A DNA stretch of 64,000 nucleotides from assembly GCF_000374105.1 (NCBI RefSeq), contig NZ_KB893650.1, positions 1,358,862-1,422,861 of the forward strand. The letters are read 5' to 3'. The first letter of the stretch is position 1. Every line of letters starts with the position of its first letter. This stretch comes from Kangiella aquimarina DSM 16071 (GTDB taxonomy: Bacteria > Pseudomonadota > Gammaproteobacteria > Enterobacterales > Kangiellaceae). Positions 37,145 to 44,766 of this stretch are shown in pieces. Below the pieces are notes generated by a model. The model did not search any database, was not told where the DNA came from, and worked only from the letters and a program-made list of their open reading frames with translations. The translations under genes were made by a program, and so were the position numbers.

Positions 37145-37322
37145 TAGGAGTGGTGCTAATGGTTTGCGAGGGTGTGTATCATGCCCGTGAGCAAAGAGCT
37201 AATATAGAAGGGTGTTGGATACTTATCCTGCGCTCCTTCGAAGCACATGATAAGTATCCAACACGCACAAAGAAACTGTTTTGTATTAAGGCGTCAGTGC
37301 TATGAATGCTCCACCGCTCCTA
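37145..37322 (+). ncRNA. Candidate retron msr-msd RNA
   Basis: A 178-nt segment with retron-like structure. TAGGAGTGGTG (37145-37155, a1) can pair with CACCGCTCCTA (37312-37322, a2) over 11 bp with one G-U. An msr-like stem-loop follows: TTTGC/GCAAA outer stem (37163-37167, 37191-37195) and GGGTGTG/CATGCCC inner stem (37170-37186). Then comes an msd-like hairpin with a perfect 16-bp stem (37212-37227 and 37249-37264) and 21-nt loop. It lies directly before the reverse transcriptase, and a2 reaches into its first codons. The priming G is not identified with certainty. Confidence 0.7.
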
Positions 37323-38264
37323 GTTTCTTACTCAACTGTTGAGTCTTATTTATCTGCACTGTCTCAAGATTCAGTATCATCTTATCAAAAAGAAATTAAT
37401 GATCTAGTAGCTAGAGGGTTACCTCCTGTTGTAAATACAAAGCTATTAGGCTTGCTTTTTGGTCTTTCCAATAAATTTATTACTTCATTATTAATAGATA
37501 AGAAAAGGCATTATCGTAATTTTAATTTAAGAAAGAAGGGTAAAGTAAGAACTATAAATGCTCCTAAAATGTCCTTAAAAGTTATTCAAAAATGGTTTGG
37601 CTCTCATTTGGCTTCAAGCATTGATTATGCAAGCTATGTTTATGGATTTATCCCAGGTAGAAAAGCTTTAGATGCTGCTAAAGTTCATTGTGGTAGTAGG
37701 TGGGTTTATTCTATTGATATTGAAGATTTCTTTCCATCGACGCCTTCCGAGCTTGTTTATGAGAGCCTAAAATCATTAGGATATACTGAGCTTGGAAGTA
37801 AAATTATTACAGAAATCTGCACATTAGATGGATATTTACCTCAAGGAGCGCCTTCAAGTCCGGCACTATCAAATCTAGTTGCTAAGAATTTAGATAGGCA
37901 TCTTTATAAGTTATCAACAGATTTGGGGGTAAAATATACAAGATATGCTGATGATATAGTTTTCTCAGGAGCTGAAGATTTTCCAAAGAATTTACCTGAG
38001 ATTATAATTGAAATCTTTGCCGATACACCATGGAGTTTGTCCGAACGCAAGAATTACTTCGCTGATACCCTCCTAGGGCATCGATTAAAGGTTCATGGAC
38101 TTTTGGTAAAAGAAGATGCCGTCAGATTAACGAAGGGATATAGAAATAAAATAAGAGCTTATAAACATCTTTTAGAACAAGGAAAAATAAAAGATAGTGA
38201 TCTACAAAGAATAAAAGGTCATTTAACTTATGCTAAATTAATAGATAATGATTCAGAACTTTGA
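37302..38264 (+). CDS. Retron-type reverse transcriptase
   Basis: A 320-residue reverse transcriptase. Motif A is SIDIEDFFPS (137-146), motif B LPQGAPSSPALSN (179-191), the catalytic centre RYADD (214-218) and the thumb follows. Compared with typical retron enzymes, the NAxxH stretch reads DAAKVH (124-129) and the VTG motif reads VHG (264-266). Such enzymes copy part of a structured RNA into multicopy single-stranded DNA for anti-phage defence. The RNA candidate is immediately upstream. Group II intron maturase is unlikely because there is no X/maturase or endonuclease domain. Confidence 0.9.
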   Translation: MNAPPLLVSYSTVESYLSALSQDSVSSYQKEINDLVARGLPPVVNTKLLGLLFGLSNKFITSLLIDKKRHYRNFNLRKKGKVRTINAPKMSLKVIQKWFGSHLASSIDYASYVYGFIPGRKALDAAKVHCGSRWVYSIDIEDFFPSTPSELVYESLKSLGYTELGSKIITEICTLDGYLPQGAPSSPALSNLVAKNLDRHLYKLSTDLGVKYTRYADDIVFSGAEDFPKNLPEIIIEIFADTPWSLSERKNYFADTLLGHRLKVHGLLVKEDAVRLTKGYRNKIRAYKHLLEQGKIKDSDLQRIKGHLTYAKLIDNDSEL

Positions 38265-38402
38265 TTCTAATTTAATACGTTACTCAATTATTTCTTTTAC
38301 TTTCTAAGTGTATACTTGCTTATGTAGTTAACAAAGCTGGTCATGAGTATTGGTTGGCCGTCATAAGGCCTCTTTGCTCTTCCCTGAACTTCCTTCTATA
38401 CT

Positions 38403-38430
38403 GAGCTCCTGTGTCTAACTGCAGGAGTTC
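38403..38430 (+). promoter_or_regulatory. Hairpin sequestering the ribosome-binding site of the Vgb-like gene
   Basis: GAGCTCCTG (38403-38411) pairs with CAGGAGTTC (38422-38430), one G-U, around a 10-nt loop. The AGGAG ribosome-binding site is inside the 3' arm, 3 bp before the ATG, so folding would block translation. Confidence 0.5.
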
Positions 38431-38433
38431 TTT

Positions 38434-39477
38434 ATGTTTCACACCTCTTTGAAGTATCTTGTCTCTTCTATTTTCCTTTCAGGGCTTTTAGTTGTTTCAG
38501 CTGATGCTGCTGATAAGTCAACGCAACCGGAACAACTTCCATCATTATTAGATGTTAAGGCTTATGAGGTTGAGTGGGGCGGTCGTCCGCGTGATCCTTT
38601 TGTGGCTCCTGATGGGATGGTGTGGTTTTGTGGTCAGGCAACGAATTACATTGCTCGACTTGATCCTGAGTCGGGGGAGATGACGAAGTTTGAGATTCCT
38701 GAGGGTAGTCACCCGCATAATTTGATTGTGGATAGTGAAGGCTTCGTCTGGTATGAGGGAAATCGGAATGGACATATTGGGCGCATCAACCCTGAAACTG
38801 GCGATATAAAACAATACCCAATGCCAGAAGCCGTTCAAGATCCGCATACGTTGGTTTTCGATTCGAATGAGAATATCTGGTTCACTGCGCAGCATTCAAA
38901 CGTGATTGGGCATTTAAATGTTGATACTGGTGATGTGCGTTATATCAGCATGACCAAGAAGCGTTCCCGTCCTTATGGTATTAAAACCGATGCTAATGAC
39001 AATGTCTGGTCTGTATTACTTTGAACCAACAAGCTGGCTTTTGTTGATAAAGAAAGTTTTGCCTTAAGTGAAGTTACCATTCCTCGTGACAATGCTCGAC
39101 CACGCCGTATGGAGATAACTGAAGACGGTAATGTCTGGTATGTGGATTTTATGGGCGGATATTTAGGCCGGTATAACCCTGAAAACAAAAAGTTTGAGGA
39201 GTGGCTATTGCCAGCAGGCGAGAGCAGTCGTCCTTATGGTACGGCGTTAGATGAAGATGGTGTTATCTGGATTGCTCAGACAGGCCCATACCCTAACGAA
39301 ATGGTTGGCTTTGATACGAATAAGGAACAGTTTATCAGCAGCACAGTCATTAAAGAGGGCGGTTCGATTCGTCATATGTACTACGATCCTAAAGCCGATT
39401 CCTTTTGGTTTGGAATTGATACTGGGTATATTGCCAGAGGAAAGGTAATAGATAAGGACTCTGAAAAAGGAGAGTAA
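38434..39477 (+). pseudogene. Vgb/streptogramin-lyase-like propeller gene with in-frame TGA
   Basis: One reading frame encodes a signal peptide (residues 1-25) and beta-propeller repeats of the virginiamycin B lyase type (VWFCGQATNYIARLDPESGEM, FVWYEGNRNGHIGRINPETGDI, IWFTAQHSNVIGHLNVDTGDV). It stops at TGA 39022-39024 after 196 residues. The same frame continues without further stops for 150 codons with more repeats (NVWYVDFMGGYLGRYNPENKK). In family members this position reads like L-G-T-N-K-L-A, so GGA to TGA would explain it. Selenocysteine is unlikely because the residue is normally Gly. Substrate unknown; antibiotic resistance is not implied. Confidence 0.8.
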
Positions 39478-39493
39478 AGCTAGTTACTGGTAG

Positions 39494-39515
39494 GGGCAGG
39501 CCGATGTGCCTGCCC
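39494..39515. terminator. Hairpin after the Vgb-like gene
   Basis: GGGCAGGC/GCCTGCCC with a 6-nt loop, 17 bp after the stop, preceded by TAG-GGG as in the palindromes at 27093 and 41047. It may act as a terminator though the T-run is short. Confidence 0.45.
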
Positions 39516-39544
39516 GGTTTGATACCACTGGATAGCAGATTTAA

Positions 39545-39575
39545 AAGCAGATCCTGACTTTCGTCAGGATGACAA
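39545..39575. repeat. TGTCATCCTGA-type repeat, inverted copy
   Basis: Arms ATCCTGAC (39551-39558) and GTCAGGAT (39563-39570) with AAGCAG before and GACA after. It is the reverse orientation of the element at 29469-29502. Confidence 0.55.
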
Positions 39576-39643
39576 GTGTTTGGTTTTTATAGGTTGGGTT
39601 TACCCAAAGGGCAGACACACAAACCGCTGGATGACGAAAAAGA

Positions 39644-40927
39644 TTACTCTGTTTTCTCTTTCATCCAGTCTTTAAGCTCATACCACCAATAGCTCATTTG
39701 GGCTGCTATTGGGCCGAATGGGCCACCATTCCAGGGTAATCCCCAAGGCTGGAAGTTTTTATAAGTGTCATTTTGTTTGGTGATAGCCGCAGCTAGGATT
39801 TCACCGGCGGTAGTAGTCGGCGCTACACCATGACCGCCAAAGCCTATGCCATACCAGACATTTGGAGCAAGCTCGCCAATTTGTGCCATCTGATGACGGG
39901 CATAACCCATCCAGCCTTGCCAGTTATAGTCGACTTTTACGTCTTTGAGCTCTGGAAACACTTTCGCCAGATCGTGGCGTAAAATGTGATCCAAATCTTT
40001 CGGTTTCTTTGTATTCGCGTTAATTCGACCACCCCATAAAATTCGTGTGTCTTTTAACGGGCGGTAATAATCAAACGCGAAACGAGTATCGTAAACCGCC
40101 GCCTGAGTATTGATATAGTTCTGCAAGTCATCCCCAAGCGGCTCGGTGGTCATGACGTATGTAGCGATTGGCAGAATAGAATTCGCCACAGGCTTGCATA
40201 AGTCACCAATGTAGCCACCGCCAGACAATACAACGTTCTTTGCCTTAATGTTGCCATTGACGGTTTTAATGATTTTAGTGGCGCTCTTGTAGTCGATATC
40301 CGTTACCGCGCAATCTTCGAAAACTTGCCCACCTTGAGATTGAATCTGCTTTGCAATACCGCGGGCATAATTCAGTGGATGAAAGTGCATCGCGTTGGGT
40401 TCAAATAAAGCGCCATGGTAGCGGTCGGTTTTGAGCTGCTCGCGAAGCGCTTCAGGCTCAATGTATTGCCACTCTGTGCCCATCTTGTCACGCATAAAAG
40501 CCTGCTCATCAAGGAGTAGCGATTGATCCTTAAACCAATTAGCCCATAGGACGCCTTCATCCACCAGGTCACAGTCGATGTTGTATTTTTTCACACGCTC
40601 ACGGATTAGGTTGACGCCTTCAATGGTCAGGTCGTAAAGTTCCTTCGCTTTAGCTTCACCAACCTGTTTAATGAGCTTTCTAGGACCTAACGAATAGCCA
40701 CCGAACACAAAACCACCATTGCGCCCTGAACAGCCATAGCCAACTTTATGTTTTTCAATTACTGCGACATTGGTGTGGCCACGCTCAATTAAACTCAGAG
40801 CCGTCATTAGACCAGCATAGCCACCGCCAATAATACAGGTCTCAACCTCTAGATTCTGAGGGAGTGGGTTGGTTTCCAGTTTAGAGTTCAGCGTAGCTGC
40901 GTAATAGCTGTTAGGGTAGTTGGCCAT
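39644..40927 (-). CDS. FAD-dependent oxidoreductase, DAO family
   Basis: A 427-residue flavoprotein of the D-amino-acid-oxidase superfamily. The dinucleotide motif CIIGGGYAGLMTALSLIERG is near the N terminus, followed by VGYGCSGRNGGFVFGG and, near the C terminus, GIGFGGHGVAPTTTAGEI. The pattern resembles gamma-glutamylputrescine oxidases (PuuB-like), but no polyamine genes are adjacent, so the substrate is left open. The ATG at 40927 is preferred over 40978 because the family N terminus (SYYAATLN) follows it closely. Confidence 0.88.
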   Translation of the reverse strand: MANYPNSYYAATLNSKLETNPLPQNLEVETCIIGGGYAGLMTALSLIERGHTNVAVIEKHKVGYGCSGRNGGFVFGGYSLGPRKLIKQVGEAKAKELYDLTIEGVNLIRERVKKYNIDCDLVDEGVLWANWFKDQSLLLDEQAFMRDKMGTEWQYIEPEALREQLKTDRYHGALFEPNAMHFHPLNYARGIAKQIQSQGGQVFEDCAVTDIDYKSATKIIKTVNGNIKAKNVVLSGGGYIGDLCKPVANSILPIATYVMTTEPLGDDLQNYINTQAAVYDTRFAFDYYRPLKDTRILWGGRINANTKKPKDLDHILRHDLAKVFPELKDVKVDYNWQGWMGYARHQMAQIGELAPNVWYGIGFGGHGVAPTTTAGEILAAAITKQNDTYKNFQPWGLPWNGGPFGPIAAQMSYWWYELKDWMKEKTE

Positions 40928-41233
40928 AGTGACTGAGATCGGGAAATGATGCGCCAAATCATAATGTAAGCAGGGCAATAGTCAACCGAACTGGATGTCT
41001 ATTTGAGCAGGTAGGATGAGCAGTGAGTTTTCCCAAATATTAGATGTAGGGGCAATTCATGAATTGCCCGTACGCCTGAATTAATGGAATATTCAGTAGC
41101 GTGAATCTTTGGTAACCGTGTTGGGTAGCCCGTATTAGAGCCTAATTGACCTTATCAATGATTGAGCCAGGCTAGACCTAACTCAATCTAAAGGTTACTC
41201 TGTCTTCACTAAAATATTAATGTCTTAATTCAG
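40928..41233. other. Intergenic region with a 20-bp perfect palindrome
   Basis: About 306 bp between divergent genes. The notable element is GGGCAATTCATGAATTGCCC (41050-41069), a perfect palindrome preceded by GTAG and followed by GTAC. Otherwise AT-rich and without coding content. Confidence 0.6.
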
Positions 41234-41653
41234 ATGAACCGTTTTCGACTCTACCGATACCTGCTGGGTATAAACCTGCCGCCAATCCTCGGCGCAATAC
41301 TATTTTATATTTATGTTGATTTTACGGACGATGGAACGGTAACACTCATTGACTCAGGCGATGACCCGTTTCTTCCTATCCGTGCATTGCTAGAAATTAT
41401 AGGATTTGCCTACATGTTTGTTGGCATTCAGGCGCTGATAGCTACGGCGATTATGGAATTCCTCGTTTTAACAAAAGTAAAATTCTTTGTCCTACAGATG
41501 GTTATTGCAGGTTTCCTGGGGTTAATCAGTGGTGGCGTTCTTGGCGAATGGCTGTTTTTGGTAATCGGTCTTATCGTTGGGTTTTGTGCGGGTTACGGGT
41601 TAATTCTTATTAAGAACAAAGAAACAGCAATTAATGTAGCCAGCAAAACATGA
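41234..41653 (+). CDS. Small membrane protein, unknown function
   Basis: A 139-residue protein with four predicted transmembrane segments (about 10-28, 51-75, 83-103, 105-126). I recognise no family. Its TGA overlaps the ATG of the following CPBP gene (ATGA), indicating translational coupling, so it may be a partner of that protease. Confidence 0.75.
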   Translation: MNRFRLYRYLLGINLPPILGAILFYIYVDFTDDGTVTLIDSGDDPFLPIRALLEIIGFAYMFVGIQALIATAIMEFLVLTKVKFFVLQMVIAGFLGLISGGVLGEWLFLVIGLIVGFCAGYGLILIKNKETAINVASKT

Positions 41654-42344
41654 TAGGAATTATATTACTTGCCATTACCTGGTTACTATTGCGCATAGAA
41701 GGACGCTCGTTATCTGCAATGGTTTGAACCAACCCTTAATTAGAACGCAGGAATTTTTGGCTGGCTTTTGTATTGCTGCGTTGTTTGCAGTTGCTCAATT
41801 CACACTTGCTGCTGAGGTTGCTGATTTTTCATGGAAGATCAATTCTAATTATGGCTTTAACGAACTTGCTAACAGTTTACGCTGGGTTTTCAACTCAGTC
41901 ATTTTTGAAGAGCTTATCTTTAGAGGGTATCTACTCTATAAGTTGATTCAGTGGCTTGGTCCCAAAAGGGGAGTTGCTTTATCTTCGATTAGTTTTGGAA
42001 TCTATCACTGGTTTTCATATCAAGTATTTGGCCAATGGATGAATATGTTGTTTGTCTTTATCATGACGGCAACGTTTGGACTGATGCTGGCGTATGCTTT
42101 TTATAAAACCCGCTCAATCATTCTTCCTATCGCTTTGCACCTAGGATGGAATATTGTAACTTTAACAGTGTTTTCGAATGGCTCTATCGGGGAGCAATAT
42201 CTTTATTCTGACCCAGAAGGCGGCATCAAACTGTTATCAGGTTATAGTGCATTATTGATAAACTTGGTCCTACCATTGTGCTTGCCCCTTCTTGTTTTGA
42301 TGGTGTTGAAGAAAGCGCAGCTTAAAGGTAGGGTGAATAGTTAA
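41650..42344 (+). pseudogene. CPBP family intramembrane protease gene with a frameshift
   Basis: The gene starts at ATG 41650, overlapping the upstream stop. The first 25 codons (MIGIILLAITWLLLRIEGRS...) end at TGA 41725-41727. The CPBP core continues in the +1-shifted frame from about 41724: VIFEELIFRGYLLYKL (glutamate motif), FGIYHWF (His) and ALHLGWNI (His). Loss of one G in the GG at 41721-41722 would join SLSAM-G-LNQPLIRT, as in family members. A TTG at 41724 could start a shortened protein, so activity is not excluded. CPBP proteases cleave within membranes. Confidence 0.75.
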
Positions 42345-42426
42345 TATATTCTATCCAGAAACGTTCACATTTCCTCGACTTTTCTAATGGACAATACTGC
42401 TAGGCCAATTTTATAGAGTCAGCAGT

Positions 42427-43056
42427 ATGTATATCGATAAAGAGCAAATCAATCGTTTAGATAGAAAGTTTCGGTTGAATCTGATTAACAGTATCACTGG
42501 TATTAAGCCAGCTAACCTGATTGGCACCAAGTCGCAAGAAGGAGTATCTAATCTGGCGATCTTTAGCTCAGTAGTCCATCTCGGCAGTGATCCAGCCCTT
42601 ATCGGTATGATAGTACGCCCAGACAGTGAAGTGGCTAGAAATACCTTCGATAATATCAAGGACATGGGTTACTACACTATCAACCATGTTCCTCTGACTT
42701 TGACTCGTCAGGCCCATTACACCTCTGCTAAATTCCCTGCCGATATTTCAGAATTTGAGCGGTGCGCAATTGACGAAGAATATCTGAAAGGTTTTCCCGC
42801 ACCATTCGTCAAAGACTCCCACATTAAATTTGGTCTTAAACATGTTCAATCAATACCCATCGAATTAAACGGTACAACCTTAGTGATTGGTGAGATTCAA
42901 TTGGTAGTGGTTCCAGATTATGCGGTCAATGAAAAAGGGTATATTGATTTGCAAACTTGTGACACAACGGGAGTTGCTGGGTTAAATCAATATTACTGTT
43001 TGAGTAAAGAAGCGGAATACCCTTATGTAAGGTTGGAAGAGGTGCCAGAGTTTTAG
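42427..43056 (+). CDS. Flavin reductase-like FMN-binding protein
   Basis: A 209-residue protein of the split-barrel flavin reductase family. Recognisable are SITGIKPANLIGTKSQEGVSNLAIFSSVVHLGSDPALIGMIVRP near the N terminus and the ARNTFDNIKDMGYYTINHV helix. It should bind FMN; the electron acceptor is unknown. It stands alone between the damaged CPBP gene and prpD. Confidence 0.88.
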   Translation: MYIDKEQINRLDRKFRLNLINSITGIKPANLIGTKSQEGVSNLAIFSSVVHLGSDPALIGMIVRPDSEVARNTFDNIKDMGYYTINHVPLTLTRQAHYTSAKFPADISEFERCAIDEEYLKGFPAPFVKDSHIKFGLKHVQSIPIELNGTTLVIGEIQLVVVPDYAVNEKGYIDLQTCDTTGVAGLNQYYCLSKEAEYPYVRLEEVPEF

Positions 43057-43150
43057 TCAGACAGCTCTAAGTTCTTAGCACAACACATGACAATAATGAT
43101 GAGCAGCGTTAGTATTGAACGATAATTTATCGTAAGACTAAGGAAAGGTT

Positions 43151-44596
43151 ATGAGCACTAATGTTGAGTCGAATGTGCGTCAGGAGCCTGATCAGGTTCT
43201 GGTTGATATTGCTGAGTATGTTGCTGACTATGTGGTTAACAGTGATGAGGCAATGGAGACGGCGCGTTACTGCCTGATGGATACTCTGGGCTGCGGCTTT
43301 CTCGCGTTACGTTATCCTGAATGCACCAAGCACCTGGGGCCAGTCGTCCCTGGAACGATGGTTCCCTTTGGTTCGCGAGTTCCCGGTACTCAGTTTGAAC
43401 TCGACCCTATCAAAGCCGCATTTGATATCGGTTGCATGGTGCGCTGGTTAGATTTTAATGACACCTGGCTGGCAGCGGAGTGGGGGCATCCGTCAGATAA
43501 CCTTGGTGCCATATTGTCAGTAGCAGACTTTTTAAGTAGGCAAGCCATTGCCGAAGGTTATTCGCCTATGACCATGAAGGATGTACTTGAAGCCATGGTT
43601 AAAGCGCATGAAATACAAGGTGTATTGGCACTAGAAAATAGCTTTAATCGAGTTGGCCTCGACCACGTTATCCTCGTAAAAATAGCATCCACCGCAGTGG
43701 TTACCCATATGCTTGGTGGCGAAAAGGAGGATATTATTGATTCCGTTTCACAGGCTTTTGTGGATGGGCAATCATTACGCACCTATCGGCATTCACCTAA
43801 TACAGGCTCAAGAAAATCGTGGGCAGCAGGCGATGCCACCTCTCGTGCGGTTCGCATGGCTATGATTACCATGACCGGAGAAATGGGCTATCCCGGAGCG
43901 TTAACCGCAAAGGGCTGGGGCTTCTACGATGTATCATTTGGTGGAAAAGAATTCCAGTTCCAGCGCGATTACGGCTCTTATGTTATGGAAAATATCCTAT
44001 TCAAGATTTCTTATCCTGCAGAGTTTCATGCGCAAACTGCAGTAGAAGCAGCCATTCAGTTGCACGACCAATTGAAAAACAGACTTGATGACATAGTGAG
44101 AATTGAGTTGACGACACACGAATCAGCCATTCGTATTATTTCCAAAGAAGGGCCATTGCATAATCCAGCCGATCGTGATCATTGCTTACAATACATGGTC
44201 GCTTGCGGACTCCTGTTCGGTGATTTAGTGGCGGAATACTACGAAGACGATATCGCAAGTGACAAGCGAATTGATAATTTACGCGATAAAATGTCAGTCG
44301 TAGAAGATAAAGATTACTCAGAAGAGTATCACAATCCAGAAAAACGAAGCATTGCCAACGCCATACAGATCTTCTTCAAGGATGGTAGCTCAACCGATAA
44401 AGTCGAAGTTGAATATCCATTGGGTCATCGATTCCGTCGGGATGAAGGGATTCCAGTTCTGGTAGATAAATTTAAAAAGAATGTGTACACACGATTCCCT
44501 AAAAGACATGGTCAGGAAATTATCGATCTTTGTTTAGATGAAGAGGCATTTCTCGAAACACCGGTGAATGAGTTTATGAATTTGTTAGTGATTTAA
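43151..44596 (+). CDS. prpD: 2-methylcitrate dehydratase PrpD
   Basis: A 481-residue MmgE/PrpD family enzyme very close to E. coli PrpD in motif content: [87 protein letters not shown] and [14 protein letters not shown]. It dehydrates 2-methylcitrate without an Fe/S cluster, in parallel to AcnD/PrpF. It lies 9.6 kb from prpF, separated by accessory genes, although prpD commonly adjoins such clusters. AAGGAAAGG precedes the ATG. Confidence 0.96.
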   Translation: MSTNVESNVRQEPDQVLVDIAEYVADYVVNSDEAMETARYCLMDTLGCGFLALRYPECTKHLGPVVPGTMVPFGSRVPGTQFELDPIKAAFDIGCMVRWLDFNDTWLAAEWGHPSDNLGAILSVADFLSRQAIAEGYSPMTMKDVLEAMVKAHEIQGVLALENSFNRVGLDHVILVKIASTAVVTHMLGGEKEDIIDSVSQAFVDGQSLRTYRHSPNTGSRKSWAAGDATSRAVRMAMITMTGEMGYPGALTAKGWGFYDVSFGGKEFQFQRDYGSYVMENILFKISYPAEFHAQTAVEAAIQLHDQLKNRLDDIVRIELTTHESAIRIISKEGPLHNPADRDHCLQYMVACGLLFGDLVAEYYEDDIASDKRIDNLRDKMSVVEDKDYSEEYHNPEKRSIANAIQIFFKDGSSTDKVEVEYPLGHRFRRDEGIPVLVDKFKKNVYTRFPKRHGQEIIDLCLDEEAFLETPVNEFMNLLVI

Positions 44597-44766
44597 AACT
44601 TCGCTTCGATAACATGCTTTTGTATTCCATGACATGAAACCTTGGGGTATTCATAAATTAAACATAATCGTTACAGTACAATCGAACCTAACTTATTACA
44701 CAGTTTTGTCCATAGAGAACTAATATACTGTTTTAACAAATACTAAGAAATTCAGGTTAGAAGGAT

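Noticed and set aside
37302-38264. Group II intron or diversity-generating retroelement
   Set aside because: No maturase or endonuclease domain, no variable-repeat/template-repeat pair and no intron domain V-like hairpin were seen.
39022-39024. Selenocysteine as an explanation for the in-frame TGA
   Set aside because: The position corresponds to Gly in related repeats, not Cys, and no SECIS-like stem-loop was evident just downstream.
38434-39477. Virginiamycin resistance
   Set aside because: Vgb-like propellers are common in environmental bacteria without lyase activity, and this copy is interrupted.
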